Shown in pieces: positions 60,184 through 64,000 of a stretch of 64,000 nucleotides of DNA (position 1 is the first letter of the stretch; each line of letters starts with the position of its first letter). This stretch comes from Bacillus xiapuensis (GTDB lineage Bacteria; Bacillota; Bacilli; Bacillales; Domibacillaceae), in the NCBI RefSeq assembly GCF_002797355.1, contig NZ_KZ454939.1, positions 901,828 to 965,827 of the forward strand. Reading direction: 5' to 3'. Under the pieces are notes generated by a model. That model ran no database searches. It was not told the DNA's origin and worked only from the letters and a program-made list of their open reading frames with translations. Made by a program: the position numbers and the translations under genes.

Positions 60184-61884
60184 ATGAAATGTGAGGAGTA
60201 TATCTATGAACGTCCGGATATTGATCAGGCAGAACAAGCAACAAGTCAGCTGATTTCCCGTTTTATCTCTGAGAAATCAGCCGCCGGGCAGATCGGGATC
60301 TTAAGAGAAATCAATGGCATCCGCAATCGGATCCAAACTATGATGGATCTTTGCTATATTCGATACACGGTGAATACAGAGGACCCGTTCTATCAAAAAG
60401 AGCAAGAGTATATGGACGAAATAGCGCCGAGACTGGAGGATATTTCCGCTAAGCTGTACCGGGCTCTGCTCTCCTCTCCGTTTAGAAAGGAACTGGAAGC
60501 GGCATTTGGCAAGCAGTTATTTTTGCTGGCCGCTGCCCATGTGAAAACCATTTCTCCAGAGATTTTGCCGCTGCTGGAAAGGGAAAATAAATTAACCTCT
60601 AACTATACGCAGCTTGTGGCCTCAGCTCAAATCGAATTCCAAGGCAAAAAGCTCACCCTTGCCCAGCTGGAGCCATATGCGGAGTCAGCCGATCGGATGA
60701 TCCGCAAGCAAGCGACGGAAGCCCGTTTTTCCTTTTATGCTGAACATGAAAAACAATTGGATGAGTTATATGATGAGCTCGTTCGAGTAAGAACAGAGGC
60801 GGCGGTCAAGCTCGGTTTTAACAATTTTGTAGAATTGGGATATTCGCGTTTATCCCGGGTGGATTATCAGCCGCAGATGGTGAAGGGGTATAGAGAGCAA
60901 ATTAAACAGTATATCGTTCCGCTCGCTGCAAAATTAAGAGAAAAGCAAAAGTTGAGAATCGGCGTTGATTCTTTAAAGTTTTACGACGAAGCCTTTCAAT
61001 TTACAACCGGCAATCCGAAGCCGCAAGGCGATGCCGATTGGATTATGAGCAACGGAAAGAAAATGTACGGTGAATTATCCCCGGAGACGGATGAGTTTTT
61101 TCAATTTATGCTCGAACGCCAGCTGATGGACGTTACAGCCAAAAAAGGAAAAGCGGGCGGAGGCTATTGCACTTATATTCATAACTACCGTTCTCCATTT
61201 ATTTTCGCTAATTTTAATGGAACAGCAGGGGATATAGATGTGCTGACCCATGAGGCAGGCCATGCCTTCCAAGTCTTTTCAAGCCGGGATTTCAGCGTGC
61301 CAGAGTACATGTGGCCAACCTATGAAGCTTGTGAAATCCATTCGATGAGCATGGAGTTTTTCACATGGCCATGGATGTCCTTATTTTTTGGAAAGGATAC
61401 GGATAAATACCAGTTTGCCCATTTAAGCGGGGCGATTCACTTTATGCCTTACGGAGCGGCGGTGGATGAATTCCAGCACCGGATATATGAGCATCCGGAG
61501 CTAACTCCCGATGAAAGAAAACAAATATGGAGAGAAATTGAGAGGGAATACTTGCCGCATCGGGATTATGATGGCATGCCTTATTTGGAAGCGGGCGGTT
61601 TTTGGCAGCGTCAAGGACATATTTATGAAGTTCCTTTTTATTACATCGATTACACGCTCGCTCAAATATGTGCGCTGCAGTTTTGGCTGTGGATGAATGA
61701 GAATCGGGAAGCCGCTTGGAAAGATTATCTGTCTATTTGCCAAGTGGGAGGAAGCTTATCTTTCACGGAAATAGTGGCAAAAGCCGGCTTAACCTCCCCG
61801 TTTGAAGAAGGGTGTATTGCATCCGTGATCCGTCCGATTGAAGAATGGCTGCTGCAGAAAGCTGAACAAATGAAGAATTTATAA
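60184..61884 (+). CDS. pepF: M3-family oligoendopeptidase (PepF type)
   Basis: 566 residues. The zinc motif is in DVLTHEAGHAFQVFSSRD (HExxH near residue 356), with the third ligand Glu in YEACEIHSMSMEFFTWPW. IHNYRSPFIFANFNGT is the conserved stretch before it. The N-terminal helical domain is complete. It cleaves short cytoplasmic peptides. It has a GGAGGAGT ribosome site and is convergent with clpE, with which it shares a terminator. Confidence 0.92.
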   Translation: MKCEEYIYERPDIDQAEQATSQLISRFISEKSAAGQIGILREINGIRNRIQTMMDLCYIRYTVNTEDPFYQKEQEYMDEIAPRLEDISAKLYRALLSSPFRKELEAAFGKQLFLLAAAHVKTISPEILPLLERENKLTSNYTQLVASAQIEFQGKKLTLAQLEPYAESADRMIRKQATEARFSFYAEHEKQLDELYDELVRVRTEAAVKLGFNNFVELGYSRLSRVDYQPQMVKGYREQIKQYIVPLAAKLREKQKLRIGVDSLKFYDEAFQFTTGNPKPQGDADWIMSNGKKMYGELSPETDEFFQFMLERQLMDVTAKKGKAGGGYCTYIHNYRSPFIFANFNGTAGDIDVLTHEAGHAFQVFSSRDFSVPEYMWPTYEACEIHSMSMEFFTWPWMSLFFGKDTDKYQFAHLSGAIHFMPYGAAVDEFQHRIYEHPELTPDERKQIWREIEREYLPHRDYDGMPYLEAGGFWQRQGHIYEVPFYYIDYTLAQICALQFWLWMNENREAAWKDYLSICQVGGSLSFTEIVAKAGLTSPFEEGCIASVIRPIEEWLLQKAEQMKNL

Positions 61885-61925
61885 AAAAATGGCGTCCGGC
61901 ATTCTGTCCGGACACCATTTTTTTA
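61884..61925. terminator. Bidirectional terminator between pepF and clpE
   Basis: AAAAAATGG and CCATTTTTTT flank a GTCCGG/CCGGAC stem with a 6-nt loop. A T tract is present in both directions. Confidence 0.9.
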
Positions 61926-64000
61926 TTGTTCAACGATATGAATTTGATCTTCTTCAACGATCGCTTTCAATGATTTTGTTTCTGGATGCTCCAGAATAAA
62001 ATCGGCAATGCGGTCTTCTAATTGTTCTTGGATGACCCGCCGCAGCGGTCTCGCGCCGAAAGCAGGGTGGTAGCCGAGCTCGCTTAATTTCATTTTTACT
62101 TCATCGGTCACTTGAAGTGCCATTTGCTGTTCTTGCAATGTTTGATTTAATTCATTGATCATTAAGTCAACAATTTTCAGCAATTCTTCTTTTCCAAGAG
62201 ATTTGAATTCAATAATGCGATCAAATCGGTTCAAAAACTCCGGTTTGAAGAAAGAGCCAAGGGAATCTAGGATGGAGCTTTCCTTCACAGCGCTGCTTTT
62301 TTCAAATCCGACGGTAATCGGCTTATCAGCCGCCCCGGCATTGCTTGTCATAATAATAACGGTATCTTTGAAGCTGACTGTACGGCCCTGGCTGTCTGTC
62401 AACCGGCCATCCTCCAGAATTTGCAAGAACATATGCTGAACATCCGGATGGGCTTTTTCGATCTCGTCAAGCAAAATGATGCTGTATGGGCGGCGGCGCA
62501 CCGTTTCTGTCAATTGACCGGCTTCTTCATGTCCGACATAGCCTGGAGGAGAACCGATCAATTTGGAGACGCTATGTTTTTCCATATACTCACTCATATC
62601 CAGACGAATCATCGTGTCTTTTGAACCGAATAACTCTTCTGCTAATGTTTTGGACAGCTCTGTTTTACCGACTCCTGTCGGCCCTACGAATAGGAAGGAG
62701 CCGATCGGACGGTTTTTCGGCTTTAAGCCAGCTCGGCTGCGGCGGATCGCTTTGGCCACTTTTTTCACCGCCTCCGCTTGTCCAATTACTTTTTGTGACA
62801 GGTTTTGCTCCAGGTTCTTCATTTTCTCCTGTTCATCTTGCTGCAGCTTGCCTACCGGAATGCCTGTCTTCTGTTCGATCAGCTGCTGAATATCTTCCAC
62901 GGTGACAACTGGGCGTTCGGATGAGGGGTTCTGGCCGTTTAATTGCTGTTCTAATTTTTCCTCTTCATCGCGAAGCTTGGCTGCCCGTTCATAAGCTTCT
63001 GTTTGCAAAGCTTCCTGTTTTTCTTTGGCAATTTGCGCTAGGCGCTGCTGGATCGACTCTTGATCTTGCGTGTCAATCGTTAAGTTTAATTTTGAGCCTG
63101 CCTCGTCCATTAAGTCGATGGCTTTATCAGGAAGATAGCGGTCTTGCATATAACGATGTGAAAGAACAGCGCACGCTTCAATGGCTTCTTGTGAATAAGT
63201 TACTTCATGAAAATCTTCATAGCGCTTTTGCAAGCCTTTTAATATTTCAACGGCCTGGCCGACAGTCGGTTCGCTGACTTGCACCGGCTCAAAACGCCGT
63301 TCTAACGCCGCGTCTTTTTCAATTTGCCGGTATTCTTTCAGTGTGGTTGCCCCGATTAACTGCAATTCTCCTCTAGCGAGGGCCGGCTTTAGAATGTTTC
63401 CGGCATCCATGGAGCCTTCCGCGGAACCGGCGCCGACAAGCTGATGGATCTCATCAATAAATAGAATAATATTTTTCTTATGCTGCAGTTCAGCAACCAA
63501 TTGTTTCATTCGCTCCTCAAATTGGCCGCGGATTCCAGTATTGGCTACGAGGGAGGCGACATCAAGCAAGTATACTTCCCGTCCTTTCAGCTTTGCCGGC
63601 ACGCGCCCCTCCGCTATGTTCAGAGCCAGTCCTTCCGCGATGGCTGTTTTTCCGACACCCGGCTCTCCGATTAGTACCGGATTGTTTTTGTTGCGGCGGT
63701 TTAAGACTTCAATGACACGTTCTACTTCCTTTTCCCGCCCGATTACCGGATCGATCAAGCCGGCTTTCGCCATGTTTGTTAAGTTGCGGCCGAATTGATC
63801 GAGTAAGCCGTTTCCGTTGTTGCCGCCCTGTTGCGGCGCTGACATTTGAAACGGATTGCCGGATGGCTGCTTCATACCTGAAACAGGATGGGAGAAACCG
63901 AAGCCTTTCATTAATTCATCAAACGGAAAACCTTCAAATGGCTGAAAGTTCAGAGAAGGGCCTCCGATGGCTTGTTTATTTTTTTGATAGCACGCTGAGC
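61923..64000 (-). CDS. clpE: ClpE-type ATP-dependent protease ATPase subunit (partial)
   Basis: About 690 residues are visible; the frame stays open to the window edge, so the N-terminus is missing. The first visible residues [13 protein letters not shown] fit the end of the N-terminal zinc finger that sets ClpE apart from ClpC. AAA1 has GEPGVGKTA and a Walker [14 protein letters not shown]-type coiled region ([20 protein letters not shown]) follows, then AAA2 with GPTGVGKTE and [13 protein letters not shown]. ClpE unfolds heat-damaged proteins for ClpP. CtsR control is expected but the promoter is outside. Confidence 0.9.
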   Translation of the reverse strand, partial: SACYQKNKQAIGGPSLNFQPFEGFPFDELMKGFGFSHPVSGMKQPSGNPFQMSAPQQGGNNGNGLLDQFGRNLTNMAKAGLIDPVIGREKEVERVIEVLNRRNKNNPVLIGEPGVGKTAIAEGLALNIAEGRVPAKLKGREVYLLDVASLVANTGIRGQFEERMKQLVAELQHKKNIILFIDEIHQLVGAGSAEGSMDAGNILKPALARGELQLIGATTLKEYRQIEKDAALERRFEPVQVSEPTVGQAVEILKGLQKRYEDFHEVTYSQEAIEACAVLSHRYMQDRYLPDKAIDLMDEAGSKLNLTIDTQDQESIQQRLAQIAKEKQEALQTEAYERAAKLRDEEEKLEQQLNGQNPSSERPVVTVEDIQQLIEQKTGIPVGKLQQDEQEKMKNLEQNLSQKVIGQAEAVKKVAKAIRRSRAGLKPKNRPIGSFLFVGPTGVGKTELSKTLAEELFGSKDTMIRLDMSEYMEKHSVSKLIGSPPGYVGHEEAGQLTETVRRRPYSIILLDEIEKAHPDVQHMFLQILEDGRLTDSQGRTVSFKDTVIIMTSNAGAADKPITVGFEKSSAVKESSILDSLGSFFKPEFLNRFDRIIEFKSLGKEELLKIVDLMINELNQTLQEQQMALQVTDEVKMKLSELGYHPAFGARPLRRVIQEQLEDRIADFILEHPETKSLKAIVEEDQIHIVEQ

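Noticed and set aside
1-64000. CRISPR array, tRNA or rRNA genes, prophage or replication origin
   Set aside because: No regularly spaced direct repeats, no tRNA T-loop/acceptor pattern, no phage structural genes and no DnaA-box cluster were noticed on reading; an automated scan was not possible.

Overview
The window comes from the chromosome of an endospore-forming Firmicute of the Bacillaceae (Bacillus or a close relative; genus and species not decided). The evidence is a gerB-gerA-gerC germination receptor operon, a yteA-type gene, an orphan sporulation-kinase-like protein, BioW-type biotin synthesis, B. subtilis-like met and thi genes under S-box and TPP riboswitches, strong AGGAGG ribosome sites and several TTG starts. 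No rRNA, tRNA, CRISPR array or prophage was seen.

Layout. 0-10 kb: tail of a trans-sulfuration enzyme, a frameshifted zinc-ribbon gene, a two-component system, a DUF418 membrane protein, small unknown genes, and a second two-component system with a lipoprotein. 10-17 kb: germination operon, a decayed membrane gene, a CNNM/CorC-like protein and a long-form Fe/Mn superoxide dismutase. 17-26 kb: cobalamin riboswitch with btuC-btuD-btuF, then thiamin salvage in two TPP-riboswitch units (tenA; thiM-thiD-thiE). 26-31 kb: small proteins and yteA, a BirA-controlled operon (ECF-S-like membrane protein, bioW, bioF) and a lipid kinase. 31-40 kb: S-box metQ-metN-metP, a kipR-like/ycsG-like pair, and S-box metI-metC. 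40-50 kb: glsB-like, nupC, yueH-like, prfC, nhaC, swrC, and a yybP-ykoY (Mn2+) riboswitch before ykoY. 50.2-54.3 kb: an accessory island inside a broken IS3-family element. 54-64 kb: B12-binding radical SAM protein, acyltransferase, an unknown gene, an orphan histidine kinase, pepF and clpE (cut by the window end).

The core theme is cofactor and methionine supply under RNA or BirA control: six riboswitches (B12, two TPP, two SAM, one Mn2+) and one biotin operator. Four of the six riboswitches run into an obvious intrinsic terminator within about 50 nt; the B12 and first TPP switches have theirs 60-80 nt further on.

Most unusual items: (i) an IS3-family element whose orfB is split, its middle replaced by about 2.9 kb of AT-rich DNA carrying another truncated transposase and genes for DUF3784, YhfC-like and DUF393 proteins; (ii) a dispersed repeat of about 100-140 bp in five intergenic places, three of them keeping a similar peptide frame; (iii) a BirA-repressed ECF-S-like gene coupled to bioW-bioF, a candidate pimelate or biotin-precursor importer; (iv) two small genes broken by single lesions.
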